From contig OY970239.1 in assembly GCA_963715405.1 (NCBI GenBank), forward strand, positions 1,550,001 through 1,614,000: DNA of 64,000 nt, written 5' to 3'. Numbering within the stretch: position 1 is the first letter of the stretch; each line of letters starts with the position of its first letter. The DNA is from JALZKA01 sp963715405. Lineage in GTDB: Bacteria > Actinomycetota > Thermoleophilia > Solirubrobacterales > 70-9. Positions 26,866 to 36,165 of this stretch are shown piece after piece. Made by a program: the position numbers and the translations under genes. The notes below the pieces were generated by a model. The model was not told the DNA's origin. It searched no databases and saw only the letters and a program-made list of their open reading frames with translations.

Positions 26866-27344
26866 CGCTCCTCCTTTGAGACCCGTTCACGGAGCTTCTT
26901 TAGCCCCTCGTGGACGTTCCGGCGCGCGGCCTCCTCGGACGTGTCCATGGCCAGCGCGATCTCTCGATAGCGCAAATCTGCCGCAAAGCGAAGTCCGACC
27001 GCCTCGCGCTGGCGATCCGGAAGCCGGGCGACGACCCCCCAGAGCTCCGGATCCGGCGCGGCCCGCTCGGGAGCGGGCACGTCCGGCAGGTCTTCGCCCT
27101 TGGGCACGGGTCGCCTGCCCGCCGCGCGGTGGTGATCGATCGCCTTGTTGCGCGCGATCGTCATCACCCACGCCCGTGGGTTCTGCCCGTCAAGTCTCTC
27201 GTAGCTCCTGAGAGCGGCCATGAAGGTCTCCTGAAAGCAGTCGTCGGCGTCGCTCGGCCCAACCATCGCCCGCAGGTACGCGAGCACCTGGGTGCGGTGC
27301 TCGTCGAGGAAGGCGTGGAATGGCCGGCGCGACATTTCTTCCAT
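26862..27344 (-). CDS. ECF-type RNA polymerase sigma factor
   Basis: Group 4 sigma factor with region 2 (FLDEHRTQVLAYLRAMVG, DCFQETFMAALRSYERL and the -10 recognition helix PRAWVMTIARNKAIDHHRA) and region 4 (LPDRQREAVGLRFAADLRY, REIALAMDTSEEAARRNVHE). I start it at ATG 27344 (MEEMSRRPFHAF); a longer frame overlaps the divergent gene, and ATG 27335 is also possible. No anti-sigma gene is adjacent; the coupled downstream gene is ogt, so an alkylation or stress response is a guess. Confidence 0.87.
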   Translation of the reverse strand: MEEMSRRPFHAFLDEHRTQVLAYLRAMVGPSDADDCFQETFMAALRSYERLDGQNPRAWVMTIARNKAIDHHRAAGRRPVPKGEDLPDVPAPERAAPDPELWGVVARLPDRQREAVGLRFAADLRYREIALAMDTSEEAARRNVHEGLKKLRERVSKEER

Positions 27345-27378
27345 CTTCGTATCTTGAAACGAACAAGAAGCGCAAAGC

Positions 27379-27858
27379 GTGAGAAAGAAAGGGACAGCGG
27401 TGAAGAAAAGGTTGTTGGCAGGCGGAGGCGTCGCAGCGATAGCCGCGGCGGCGGCATTCGGTGGCATGGCGATTGCGGGCGGCGGCGATTCGCGCGATCT
27501 GGAGCGGACGATCGTGGCAAAGCCGGTCGCGACGGAGAAGGCGGGCCCAGCCGTGCGGGGTGCCGGCGGTCAGGTGGTCCAGACCTTTTACGTCCAGAAC
27601 AAGGTGGTCCCGGAGAACCGCGACGACCCGGTCTTCGGACCGCGGTGCCCACGCACTGCCGGGAGCGCGATCGACGGCGGCGCCGCGACCGAGCAGGGGA
27701 TCGACCTCATCTACATGTCCCAGCTGAATCCCACCAATCTGGAGTCAGCGCCGCGCACGTACTACGTGGGCATCGAAGACGTCAGCAACTCCAACAGCGC
27801 GAACGCGGGCGCGTATCTCGAGGTTCAGTGCGCGAAAGGGATCACGGTCAGGAAGTAG
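27379..27858 (+). CDS. secreted protein of unknown function
   Basis: Signal peptide (VKKRLLAGGGVAAIAAAAAF) and an extracellular domain of about 120 residues with two cysteines (GPRCPRTAG and EVQCAKG). It resembles no family I know. It is divergent from the sigma-factor gene with only 34 bases between starts, so the two promoters overlap the coding starts. Its 3' end overlaps the convergent PhoX-like gene by 11 bases. Confidence 0.7.
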   Translation: MRKKGTAVKKRLLAGGGVAAIAAAAAFGGMAIAGGGDSRDLERTIVAKPVATEKAGPAVRGAGGQVVQTFYVQNKVVPENRDDPVFGPRCPRTAGSAIDGGAATEQGIDLIYMSQLNPTNLESAPRTYYVGIEDVSNSNSANAGAYLEVQCAKGITVRK

Positions 27859-29125
27859 GCGAGCGCCTGAAGGGCCCGGTCACCTCGTACGTGACGCCGG
27901 CCCCGAAGGCTCGCTGAGAGGAGAAGTAGAGGCGGTCTTCGCGCGGGTTGAAGCAGACGCCCGCGACCTCGGAGACCGCCTCGGTCGACGGGTCGCCGTG
28001 TTGCGGGCCGGTGAGCTTCATGAAGCGCGCGACCCTGGGGGCAGGCCTGGTTCCCAACCCATCGGCGCGCTGCGGTGTGATGATCGCAATGTCGAACGGG
28101 TCCTCGCCGCCGTTGTCCTCGCACACGTAGAGGTCGCCTGAGCGCTTCGCGACCGTGACGTTGTCGACGTCGGTGAGCGGCGGATTCTCGATCCTCGCGG
28201 GGTCGTAGAGCACCTTGATCCGCTCCTGCCGCGTCGAGTAGGCCCAGATCCGGCTGTCGCCGGTCGTCGCCAGGTAGACCGTGCCCGAGTCGTACCAGAT
28301 GCCCTCGCCGCGCTCGAACCGCGTGGCGCCGGGGACCTGATCGCGGGTAGGCGCAGACGCCGCCGAAGGGTCGGGCACGCGGTTCCAGTCGACCTTGCCG
28401 CGCTCGCCCACTATCGCCACCTCGAGCCGGCCCCTCGAAAGGTCGCCACGCTCCTTGGGACGGAAGCGATAGAAGCACCCCTCGCCTTCGTCCTCTGATA
28501 GATAGGCAAACCCGGTCCGGCGATCGATGCACGCAGCCTCGTGCTTGAAGCTTCCGAGCCCTGGATGCACAACCGCCTCGGTCTCGCCGGTCGGATCGCA
28601 TTCCCACACCTGCCCCGTCTCGGTCTCCTCGCATGAGAGCCAGGTTCCCCAAGGTGTCGGACCGCCGGCGCAGTTCGAGGTCGTGCCCGAAAGGATGCGA
28701 TAGGCGTCGACGATCTCGCCGTCGCGATCGAAGCGAATCGCCGACGCGCCCCCCTCGCCCGGATTGCCGATCGGTGGATCGATCGGCAGGTCGATCGGCG
28801 TCGGCACCTCGGAGTTCGAGACGAGGATCCAGCCGCCGTCCCCGGTCTTATAAGTGGCGCCGCCATCGGGGAACATGTGCCAGACGTATCCGGTGCCGGC
28901 GACCGGTTTGAGGCCCTCGGCGATGACGCGCGAGGTGAAGCCGTCGGGCAAGCGAAGGCCGTTCGAGTCCGGCGCACCAATCTTCCCGTAGGGGCTCTTG
29001 CCGCGTTTCGCTGGGCGCGCCAAGGCCTCCCAGAACTCGGGGCCGAGCGCGAGCAGGCCCGCGGCCGTGACGCCGGTCCCGACCAGCTCGCGCCGGCTCA
29101 GACGACCATCGAGCGGCTCGGTCAC
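27848..29125 (-). CDS. Tat-exported PhoX-like (DUF839) protein
   Basis: Member of the DUF839/PhoX family of calcium-iron-dependent phosphatases. A twin-arginine signal (LSRRELVGTGVTAAGLLALG) begins the protein. Family segments follow: GTTSNCAGGPTPWGTWLSCE, FKHEAACIDRRTGFAYLSED and DNVTVAKRSGDLYVCEDNGG. Length 425. Its ATG overlaps the stop of phoD upstream, so two phosphatase-type enzymes are made together. The substrate is not certain; many DUF839 members are uncharacterised. Confidence 0.85.
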   Translation of the reverse strand: MTEPLDGRLSRRELVGTGVTAAGLLALGPEFWEALARPAKRGKSPYGKIGAPDSNGLRLPDGFTSRVIAEGLKPVAGTGYVWHMFPDGGATYKTGDGGWILVSNSEVPTPIDLPIDPPIGNPGEGGASAIRFDRDGEIVDAYRILSGTTSNCAGGPTPWGTWLSCEETETGQVWECDPTGETEAVVHPGLGSFKHEAACIDRRTGFAYLSEDEGEGCFYRFRPKERGDLSRGRLEVAIVGERGKVDWNRVPDPSAASAPTRDQVPGATRFERGEGIWYDSGTVYLATTGDSRIWAYSTRQERIKVLYDPARIENPPLTDVDNVTVAKRSGDLYVCEDNGGEDPFDIAIITPQRADGLGTRPAPRVARFMKLTGPQHGDPSTEAVSEVAGVCFNPREDRLYFSSQRAFGAGVTYEVTGPFRRSPTS

Positions 29126-30741
29126 GCGAGCTGCACCTCCGGAACGCCGGCGGCGACCTCGAAGGCCTGAAGCGTCTCGACTTGCGACTTCGGCTCGAGC
29201 GTCGTAACCGGCGAGCGGTACTCGACCTCGAGCTTGTCCCCGCTCGCCTTCACCACGCCGTAACCCCGTCGCTCCGTATTCGAGTAGGCGAAGTGAGGAT
29301 TGTTCCCTCTGAGGGCGGCCGAATCTGCGATCAGCGCCTGGATGGCGGGTGGTAGCGGCACCCCGGTCGTCGCGTTGATCGTCTCCGGAATGCCAAGGGA
29401 AGTCGCTGAGCCGGCGACGAACTCGGTCGCAAGAGAGGCAGGAACTCCGGGCGCCGACTGCCGCCCGGTCTCAGAGACCTGACCGGCAAAGAACGTGTGG
29501 ATGTCGCCGGTCAGAAACGAGACGTTCTCGATCTCGTGCTGGGCGATGTGGGCCATGAGCTCGGCCCGATTGGCGCCATAGCCATCCCATTGGTCGACGT
29601 TGATCGGCTGGGTGGCCGGTACGTCGAAGGCCATGATCATCGCCTGGTTTCCGACCAGCTTCCAGGTCGCGGTCGAAGCGCGAAGACGGCGCTTGAGCCA
29701 GGCCATCTGTTCGGTGCCGAGATAGGTGCGCGACGGATCGTTTCGCTCCGCGTCCGTGCAGGGCGGTGTGGGAGGAATCGTGTCCCCGCATGGCTGCTCG
29801 TCGCGGTACTGGCGCTGGTCGAGGAGAAGGAGCTCGGCGGTTTGCCCGAGCTTGATCGAGCGGTAGATGCGAAAGCGGTCGCCGGGCTTTCGGTGGCCCG
29901 CCGGCGCGAACGGCATGTGCTCGAAGTATGCGCGGTAGCCGTTCTTACGGCGCTTGAGGAAGGGGATCCGGGGGTCGAGGGTGGCCTTGCCGGGCTGCTC
30001 GTCCGCGTAGTTGTCCTCAACTTCGTGGTCGTCCCAGATCGCTGCCAGAGGCACGCGGGCGCGGAGCTTCTGGAGATGTCTGTCCGAGTGGTAGAGCGCG
30101 TACTTGTCGCGATACTCCGCAAGGGTCTGGACCTCGCCGTCGCCGTTTGCGCCGGTCGTGTCGGGGCGCTGCGGCTCGTAGTACTGGCGCTCGTAGATGT
30201 AGTCGCCCAGGCAGACGACCAGGTCGAGATCCTCGCGCACGAGGCCGCGATGGGCGGTGTAGTAGCCGGCGACGTAGTCCTGGCACGAGAAGAGGCCGAT
30301 CCTGACGGGCTCGCGCGAGCCGGGCGGCGGCAGCGTGCGAAACTCACCAACGCGGGAGCTTCTCCCGTTCGCCTCGAAGCGGTAGAAGTAGCGCTCGTGC
30401 GGGTCGAGTCCGGTGACCCGCGTCTTCACTGCGTGGCCGGACTGCTTTCTCGCCTGGACCTTGCGGCGCTCGACCACGCGGTCGAAGCCGGGGTCCTTGG
30501 CGACCTCAAGAATGAGCGAGCCCTGGCGCTCCACGTCCGAGAGCTTCGTCCAGAGCGTCATCGAGCGGTGAGTTGGCTGTCCCGAGGCGACCCCTTGGCG
30601 AAACGCGCCGCCGCGGACCGGGCGGAGCGCGGCCTTGCCCGCAGCCGTCGCGTGCGAGGGCAGCTGCGTCGCCGCCGCTGCGCCAAGCGCCAGCCCAGCC
30701 GCACCCTGCAAAAACTCCCGTCTGTCGATCCCCTCCGTCAC
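29122..30741 (-). CDS. phoD: PhoD-family alkaline phosphatase, Tat-exported
   Basis: Secreted calcium-dependent phosphodiesterase/alkaline phosphatase. Twin-arginine signal DRREFLQGAAGLALGAAAA at the N-terminus. The N-terminal beta domain (residues 45-130) leads to the metallophosphatase core with LFSCQDYVAGYYTAHRG, VVCLGDYIYE, WDDHEVEDNYA and the late FLTGDIHTFFAG. Length 539, typical. Upstream partner of the PhoX-like gene. Confidence 0.93.
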   Translation of the reverse strand: MTEGIDRREFLQGAAGLALGAAAATQLPSHATAAGKAALRPVRGGAFRQGVASGQPTHRSMTLWTKLSDVERQGSLILEVAKDPGFDRVVERRKVQARKQSGHAVKTRVTGLDPHERYFYRFEANGRSSRVGEFRTLPPPGSREPVRIGLFSCQDYVAGYYTAHRGLVREDLDLVVCLGDYIYERQYYEPQRPDTTGANGDGEVQTLAEYRDKYALYHSDRHLQKLRARVPLAAIWDDHEVEDNYADEQPGKATLDPRIPFLKRRKNGYRAYFEHMPFAPAGHRKPGDRFRIYRSIKLGQTAELLLLDQRQYRDEQPCGDTIPPTPPCTDAERNDPSRTYLGTEQMAWLKRRLRASTATWKLVGNQAMIMAFDVPATQPINVDQWDGYGANRAELMAHIAQHEIENVSFLTGDIHTFFAGQVSETGRQSAPGVPASLATEFVAGSATSLGIPETINATTGVPLPPAIQALIADSAALRGNNPHFAYSNTERRGYGVVKASGDKLEVEYRSPVTTLEPKSQVETLQAFEVAAGVPEVQLA

Positions 30742-30891
30742 GTGCCAAGCATTATCGCGCAGACGCCCTCGCGGGGTGAAGGTTCGGTTACGGGCCGCCG
30801 GCGCGAACGAACCCGGCTGTCAGGTGCGCTGCGTGTGCGGGAAGCGTGGCGGGGGTGTGCCGAGATGCGCAGGCGTGAGAAACTGCGGCCG

Positions 30892-31215
30892 ATGGGCAAC
30901 GATTCGGCGCTCAGCCTCTGGTGCGAGGACTCCTACCTCTCGATCGCCTCGAAAGGTTCGCTGCTCTCGATCGGCTCCGTGGGCTCGGTCCTCTCCATCG
31001 GCTCGGTCGGCTCGGCCGCGTCGGCGCTCTCGGTCGCCTCTGCGGCTTCGTTCGGCTCGGCGATGTCGGCGGCGTCGTTCGGCTCCGTTATGTCGGCAGG
31101 CAAGAGCGGCGCCGTCATGCACGAGGAGGAGGCGCGGGCGGGCCTCCTGGCCGCGGGCATCCTGGTGGTCGCGGGCGCGATATCCGCTGCCGCGATCTGG
31201 CGCGCGAGCCGCTAG
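30892..31215 (+). CDS. Ser/Gly-repeat protein with C-terminal membrane helix
   Basis: A 107-residue protein (ATG 30892; ATG 30865 in frame is possible). Residues 15-75 repeat a unit of five to eight residues with a Ser-x-x-Ser rhythm: LSIGSVGS twice, then SAAS, SVAS and SAASFGS variants. A conserved-looking start (LSLWCEDSYLSIASKGS) precedes them. The C-terminus is one membrane helix (LLAAGILVVAGAISAAAIW) with basic end. The repeats could form a small beta-solenoid. Function unknown. Confidence 0.65.
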   Translation: MGNDSALSLWCEDSYLSIASKGSLLSIGSVGSVLSIGSVGSAASALSVASAASFGSAMSAASFGSVMSAGKSGAVMHEEEARAGLLAAGILVVAGAISAAAIWRASR

Positions 31216-31327
31216 CAGCCCGGTCCTTTCCGTGCTAAAGCCACCCGGCCGGGCTTCCTCGAAAGCGGATTAATGCCGCGGGCTTCGGGCATCTGACTCG
31301 GAGCTGTAATCGACCGAAAGGAGCGTC

Positions 31328-31912
31328 ATGGCCAACGAACTGGACGGAAAGAAGATCGCGATCATCGCCGCGGACGGCGTCGAGCAGGTGGAGCTCGAAG
31401 AGCCGCGCCAGGCGGTCGAGGACGCAGGTGCCGAAACCGAGCTGATCTCGCTCGAGGAGGGCGAGATCCAGGCGATGAACGAGGACATCAACAAGGGCGA
31501 CACATTCGAGGTCGACACGGTGATCGGCGATGCGAACGTCGACGACTACGACGGCGTCATCCTGCCGGGCGGCACGATCAACCCGGACAACCTCAGGGAA
31601 TCCGACGACGTGATCTCCTTCCTCCAGGACTTCTTCAAGACAGGGAAGCCGGTCGGGGCGATCTGCCACGGCCCACAGACGCTGATCGAAGCCGATCTCG
31701 TCCAGGGGCGGACGCTGACCTCCTATCCCTCGATCCGAACCGATATCCGCAACGCCGGCGGCGAGGTCGTGGACGAGGAGGTCGTGGTTGACGAGGGGCT
31801 CGTGACGAGCCGCAACCCGGACGACCTGCCGGCGTTCTGTGCGAAGCTCGTCGAGGAGTTCGCCGAAGGCGAGCACGAGGTCGCCCAAGCGGGAGCGACC
31901 GCGAGCGCGTAG
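31328..31912 (+). CDS. DJ-1/PfpI family protein
   Basis: Member of the DJ-1/PfpI superfamily (YhbO/PfpI branch), which includes proteases, deglycases and chaperones. The nucleophile elbow is VGAICHGP with Cys113; the conserved early Glu lies in VEQVELEEP. The end (residues 180-194) is a short Ala/Glu tail. A ribosome-binding site GGAG lies before the ATG. Length 194. The exact activity cannot be read from sequence. Confidence 0.9.
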   Translation: MANELDGKKIAIIAADGVEQVELEEPRQAVEDAGAETELISLEEGEIQAMNEDINKGDTFEVDTVIGDANVDDYDGVILPGGTINPDNLRESDDVISFLQDFFKTGKPVGAICHGPQTLIEADLVQGRTLTSYPSIRTDIRNAGGEVVDEEVVVDEGLVTSRNPDDLPAFCAKLVEEFAEGEHEVAQAGATASA

Positions 31913-31915
31913 CCG

Positions 31916-32569
31916 TCAGGCTGCGGGGCGGACGGCCGACCCGAGGATGGTCGGCCGGACGCTTGGCGGCGCCATGGGCTGCTTGCCGCGCTCGAGCCGC
32001 TCGATCTCGAGCTCAGACTCGGCAATCGTCTCCCAGGTTCGCCGGTTCGGGTGGCAGCCCGCAGCGATGTAGCGGTGCGGAACCTCAATCGCGTCCTGAA
32101 AGCGGCCCAGCATCGTCCCCTCGCCGGCGTGGACGTGCTCGAGGAAGATGTACCGGCCGCCTGGGCGAAGCACGCGCGCGATCTCGGCGAGAGCTGCGGT
32201 TGGATCGGGAATCGAGCACATGATGAACCCGCCGGTGACCGTGTCGAACGACGCATCTTCAAAAGGCAGGATCTCGGCGCTCGCATCGGCCAGCTCCCAC
32301 GAGCCGACGGGCGGCGGGTCTGCCTCGAGCCGCTCTCGCAGGTGTTCGCGCATATGCGGACTCGGTTCGGATATCACGAGCTCGGTCACGCGGTCCGTGT
32401 AGTGGGGGAGATTGAACCCGCTGCCGGCCCCGATCTCGAGCGTTCTGCCCGACGCCTGAGAGAGAAGGTCACGCCTGGTCTCGGCCTGCCCTGAGCGCTC
32501 GGCGAGGCCGACGACCTTCGGGTAGTACCAGGCGAAGAAGCGCTCGTTTAACCCGAGGGGATCCCTCAT
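31916..32569 (-). CDS. SAM-dependent class I methyltransferase
   Basis: Rossmann-fold methyltransferase with motif I LEIGAGSGFNLPHY (about residues 44-57), acidic motif II (VISEP) and motif IV region FDTVTGGFIMCSIPDP followed by LRPGGRYIFLEHV. It resembles the UbiE/METTL7-like group. Length 217. Convergent with the DJ-1 gene, three bases apart. Substrate unknown. Confidence 0.87.
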   Translation of the reverse strand: MRDPLGLNERFFAWYYPKVVGLAERSGQAETRRDLLSQASGRTLEIGAGSGFNLPHYTDRVTELVISEPSPHMREHLRERLEADPPPVGSWELADASAEILPFEDASFDTVTGGFIMCSIPDPTAALAEIARVLRPGGRYIFLEHVHAGEGTMLGRFQDAIEVPHRYIAAGCHPNRRTWETIAESELEIERLERGKQPMAPPSVRPTILGSAVRPAA

Positions 32570-32677
32570 CCCGCGAGCGTAACGTCGAGCTCTTTGCTTA
32601 GCACCGCTCGTGCCTGATGGATCGCTACACTGGAATCCTGATCGAGTTTTAAGTATTTAGACCTCAAGGAGGACAAC

Positions 32678-33334
32678 ATGGCGCTCACCATCGGCGACAC
32701 CGCCCCCGACTTCGAAGCGGAGACGACCGAGGGGCCGATCAGCTTTCACGATTGGATCGGCGACGGCTGGGCGGTCATGTTCTCCCACCCGCGCAACTTC
32801 ACGCCCGTCTGCACGACTGAGCTCGGCTACATGGCCTCGATCAAGCCCGAGTTCGACAAGCGCAACACGAAGATCATCGGCCTTTCGGTCGATCCTCTCG
32901 AGAACCACGAGAAGTGGGCCGAGGACATCGCCGATACTCAGGGCGCCGAGGTCAACTACCCCCTGATCGCCGACTCGAAGTACGAGGTCGCGAAGCTCTA
33001 CGGGATGCTGCCAGCCGATACGGAGGGCGACCCGACCGAGCGCACCCCCGCTCAAAACGCGACGCTTCGCAACGTCTTCGTTGTCGGGCCAGACAAGAAG
33101 ATCAAGCTCATCCTCGTCTATCCGATGACGACCGGGCGCAACTTCGACGAGGTGCTGCGCGTGCTCGACTCGTTGCAACTCACGGCCGAGAAGCAGGTCG
33201 CGACTCCCGCGCAGTGGGAGCCGGGCGACGACGTGATCATTGCGGGGTCGGTCTCAGACGACGAGGCGAAGGAGCGCTACCCCGACGGCTGGGAATCGCC
33301 CCGCCCGTACATCAGGATCGTCCCGCAGCCTTAG
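32678..33334 (+). CDS. 1-Cys peroxiredoxin (Prx6 type)
   Basis: Thiol peroxidase that reduces hydrogen and organic peroxides. The peroxidatic Cys45 is in NFTPVCTTELG; the protein continues into the longer C-terminal domain of Prx6 (PMTTGRNFDEVLRVLDSLQL, YIRIVPQP). No resolving cysteine is visible. Strong ribosome-binding site AAGGAGG eight bases before ATG. An AT-rich patch (TTTTAAGTATTTAG) upstream may hold the promoter. Confidence 0.93.
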   Translation: MALTIGDTAPDFEAETTEGPISFHDWIGDGWAVMFSHPRNFTPVCTTELGYMASIKPEFDKRNTKIIGLSVDPLENHEKWAEDIADTQGAEVNYPLIADSKYEVAKLYGMLPADTEGDPTERTPAQNATLRNVFVVGPDKKIKLILVYPMTTGRNFDEVLRVLDSLQLTAEKQVATPAQWEPGDDVIIAGSVSDDEAKERYPDGWESPRPYIRIVPQP

Positions 33335-33385
33335 GGACCACCTGCTCCCGCGAGCCGTCGAGGCGGTGAACCGGCGGGCGCGACT

Positions 33386-36037
33386 TCAGCTCGAGTTACC
33401 GCAGCCGTCGGTAACCGAGACGCTCTGAACTGTCGAGTCGGCGGGTACCTGGGCTTCGAAGCCAAGCCGGTTGGCGTCGGGCGTCGCGGTGACCTGCGCA
33501 CCGCTTGTGAGCGTGATCGTCGCCGTACCGTCGCGGACGCGACGAGGTAGCGCGACCAACGGATCGCCGGGGTTCGGGTAGCGGGCGATGACGCGAGCCG
33601 TCGTTCCATCCACACCGGATTGGACTATCTCGATAGGTGACGTCGGGCCGAGCTCAAACGAGTCCGACGTGACGGAGTAATCCTCCGGTGCGGCCCCTGT
33701 GCTGCGGACCGCCCGGCCGGTCACCCGGAAGCGGTAGGTCCCAAGCGGATCACATGCGGAGAACTGCCAGGTCTCGGTCCAGGCGTCGGTTGCCTGGTCG
33801 AAGGACGTCGTGTCTCGGGGTCCGTCCTCGGTGCCGACGAGCCGCCACTCGTCACCGGCGAGTCGCTCGAGGCGAATCAGCGTTTCGCCGCGGGGAGCGT
33901 CGACGGTGCCCGGGTCGCCGCCGAGCCACGAGAAGGTCGCCTGCGCGTTTCGGCTGACGGTCGGCGGCGGCTGAGTGACAGGGTCGCCCGCGTCCGGCGT
34001 CGCAGTAGCCGTCGGCGCCGGGCCGGTGCCGACGGCCGTGGGCGGTGGCTCGAGGTCCGAGGGTGGCGCGGGCGCATCGTCGAAGACGGCCGGGGCTAGC
34101 GAAGCCGCGATCTGCTTGAGGAACGGCCCCTGTTGGCGGCCGAAGAGGGTGAAGCTGCCCTCGTAATGGCAGGCGTCGTACTCCTCCGGTGTCGCGGTGT
34201 ACGACTGGTAGCCGTTGGTCAGGCCGGCGATGACCGCGGCGTCGACGTCGCCACCGGCCGCGCCCTCGACCTCACCGGCGATGCGTCTGCCCATCTGAGT
34301 GGTGATCTCGAACGGATAGGAGGCGATCGCAAGCGACCCGATCCGCCACAGCGAGACGGGCGAAGTCTGGGGAATGAGACCTACCCCGGCGATGATCGGC
34401 TGCTTCATTCCCTGCCCGGGGATGTCAACCGGAGCGCAGGTGCCATCGTCGGCGACGATGCCGCCGGCGCCGAGCGCTTCCAGGGGCCCCACCGGCTCAC
34501 CGTCGACGAGGTCGCCGTCGAACGTGGCGAACGTCTGGCGCGAGCCGATGACGGGCGATTCATCGAGGTTGGCCTCCGCCTCCCGCCAAGCTTCGAGGAC
34601 GCCTTCGGCGACCTTACGGCCCGCAAGGTTGGCTCCGGCCGCGGAGCCGTTTGCCCACTCGAGGGTCTCGGACTGACGACCTGGCGGAAGCGCCGGGTCG
34701 GAGATCCCGTCAGGGTTCGTCGAGCTCCCGTCCGGCGAGACGTCGCCCTGCGCCCCGGTGGTCCACGCCAGCACCGGCCCAGGCTCCGCTCCCGGCGGGC
34801 CGGGTACGGGCGCGTCGAGTCCCGACTCCCGCGCAACTCGCCGCTCGACGATGCGCTCGGTCGTCGCCGCGTTGTCGCCCGAGATCAGCAGGTTCTGAGC
34901 GCCGAACGAGGTCTGGTGGACGGCGAAGTTCGACCAAAGCCCGATGGGATCGCCATCGAGCCCGTCGATGCGGAGGACCGTGACCTCCCGGTTCAACGAC
35001 GCCTCGCGAGCCTCGGCCTCGGTTAGCCCCAGGACCTCCTCGTTCAACGTGAACGGCTCGAAGTCGCGGTTGTTGGACGCGCCGCGGAGCTCGACCGAGC
35101 CCATTCCCGCCTCCGCCGGCTCGAGGCGGCCGTCTGCGGTGACGATCGCCTCCGCGATGCCGTCGGCTGTGAGCTGGAAGACACGCGGGTCGAAGAAGTC
35201 GCCCCCCAGCAGGTTGTAGCCGCCGCTGTCGGCCGGCCAGATGGGCCCCGTGGATGAGTGGGAGTGAGTCGCCGAAAGCAGCAAGTGCTCGCCGTCGATC
35301 CCGGTCGGGGCGATCTGCTCAAGCACCTCCTGGACGAGCGCGTAAGGAACGCCCCCGAGGTCGGCTTGCACGAGGGCAAACTTCTCGCCCTTGCTCTCGA
35401 ACACGATGGCGCTGGCGCGGACACGGGTGTGAATTCCCTCGCTGGGCTCGAAGGTCTTGGCGTAAAAGTCATCGTCGGCGTCGGAGATCACCTGGATCGC
35501 CGCCTCTGGGTTGGTGAGGGGGTCCGGGTCCATCGTCCGCGAGCGGGCGGTGTAGGCGAACATCGGAGTTCCCACCGGCGGGGTGATGTCGGCCGTCGCC
35601 GCACCCGCTTCGAGATCCGGCTCGGTGGGAGGCGGATCGGGATTCACGGTCTCGCAGTTGGTGACTTGGTCCACGTGGCCCACGTGGGCCGTGTCGTCGC
35701 CGCCGCCGCAATCGACCACGTCCTTCCCCTTGCCTCGCACGCGGATCAGGTCGTCACCCCTGCCAGCCCAAACGCGGTCCCTGCCGCCGCCACCGCCGAT
35801 CACATCATCGCCGGCGCGGCCCTTGATCCGGTCATCGCCGCCGCGGCCGCGGATGCAGTCCGGGCCCTCCGTGCCCTCCAGCTTGTCGTCCCCGCGCTCG
35901 CCTTCGATGACATTGCAGGTGTCGCCTCCCGCCGCACCATGGCTCGGATTCAGCGCCGCCTGCGCTCCTGCCGGAGAGGCGCAGATCGCGACAAGCACGG
36001 GCAGGCTTACCCTCGCAAAACTCCTCGCGCTGAACAC
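33386..36037 (-). CDS. secreted neutral/alkaline ceramidase-like protein with RTX-like repeats
   Basis: The signal peptide (FSARSFARVSLPVLVAICAS) is followed by glycine/aspartate repeats of the hemolysin calcium-binding kind (GGDDRIKGRAGDDVIGGGG, residues about 40-110). Then comes a neutral ceramidase-type domain: EAGAATADITPPVG, LLLSATHSHSSTGP (zinc-binding His segment), ISGDNAATTERI and TTGAQGDVSP. The last 200 residues look like Ig-like beta domains with Pro/Thr linkers. I start it at GTG 36037 because the longer frame runs through tRNA-His. The substrate may be ceramide or another N-acyl lipid. Length 883. Confidence 0.83.
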   Translation of the reverse strand: MFSARSFARVSLPVLVAICASPAGAQAALNPSHGAAGGDTCNVIEGERGDDKLEGTEGPDCIRGRGGDDRIKGRAGDDVIGGGGGRDRVWAGRGDDLIRVRGKGKDVVDCGGGDDTAHVGHVDQVTNCETVNPDPPPTEPDLEAGAATADITPPVGTPMFAYTARSRTMDPDPLTNPEAAIQVISDADDDFYAKTFEPSEGIHTRVRASAIVFESKGEKFALVQADLGGVPYALVQEVLEQIAPTGIDGEHLLLSATHSHSSTGPIWPADSGGYNLLGGDFFDPRVFQLTADGIAEAIVTADGRLEPAEAGMGSVELRGASNNRDFEPFTLNEEVLGLTEAEAREASLNREVTVLRIDGLDGDPIGLWSNFAVHQTSFGAQNLLISGDNAATTERIVERRVARESGLDAPVPGPPGAEPGPVLAWTTGAQGDVSPDGSSTNPDGISDPALPPGRQSETLEWANGSAAGANLAGRKVAEGVLEAWREAEANLDESPVIGSRQTFATFDGDLVDGEPVGPLEALGAGGIVADDGTCAPVDIPGQGMKQPIIAGVGLIPQTSPVSLWRIGSLAIASYPFEITTQMGRRIAGEVEGAAGGDVDAAVIAGLTNGYQSYTATPEEYDACHYEGSFTLFGRQQGPFLKQIAASLAPAVFDDAPAPPSDLEPPPTAVGTGPAPTATATPDAGDPVTQPPPTVSRNAQATFSWLGGDPGTVDAPRGETLIRLERLAGDEWRLVGTEDGPRDTTSFDQATDAWTETWQFSACDPLGTYRFRVTGRAVRSTGAAPEDYSVTSDSFELGPTSPIEIVQSGVDGTTARVIARYPNPGDPLVALPRRVRDGTATITLTSGAQVTATPDANRLGFEAQVPADSTVQSVSVTDGCGNSS

Positions 36038-36165
36038 GTCTCGGCTTACCTCTCCCTCGCCCGCTTCAAGCCCGTCACATCCTGGGATCGCGAGGTCCCA
36101 CTGTACCGCTCGCGACGAGACCCCGTACCCGGTTATCCGGCGACCACAGCGAAGGTCTCCCCGAG

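Noticed and set aside
29497..30880. Long plus-strand open frame antisense to phoD that runs into the Ser/Gly-repeat gene
   Set aside because: Only the last 107 codons (from 30892) look like protein; the rest mirrors PhoD.
30933..31160. Minus-strand frame with Glu-Pro-Thr repeats opposite the Ser/Gly-repeat gene
   Set aside because: A by-product of the same DNA repeat; it has no start context and the plus strand gives a protein with a sensible membrane helix.
32581..32677. Riboswitch before the peroxiredoxin gene
   Set aside because: The 5' region is short and shows no known aptamer features; only an AT-rich promoter-like patch and a strong ribosome-binding site are visible.
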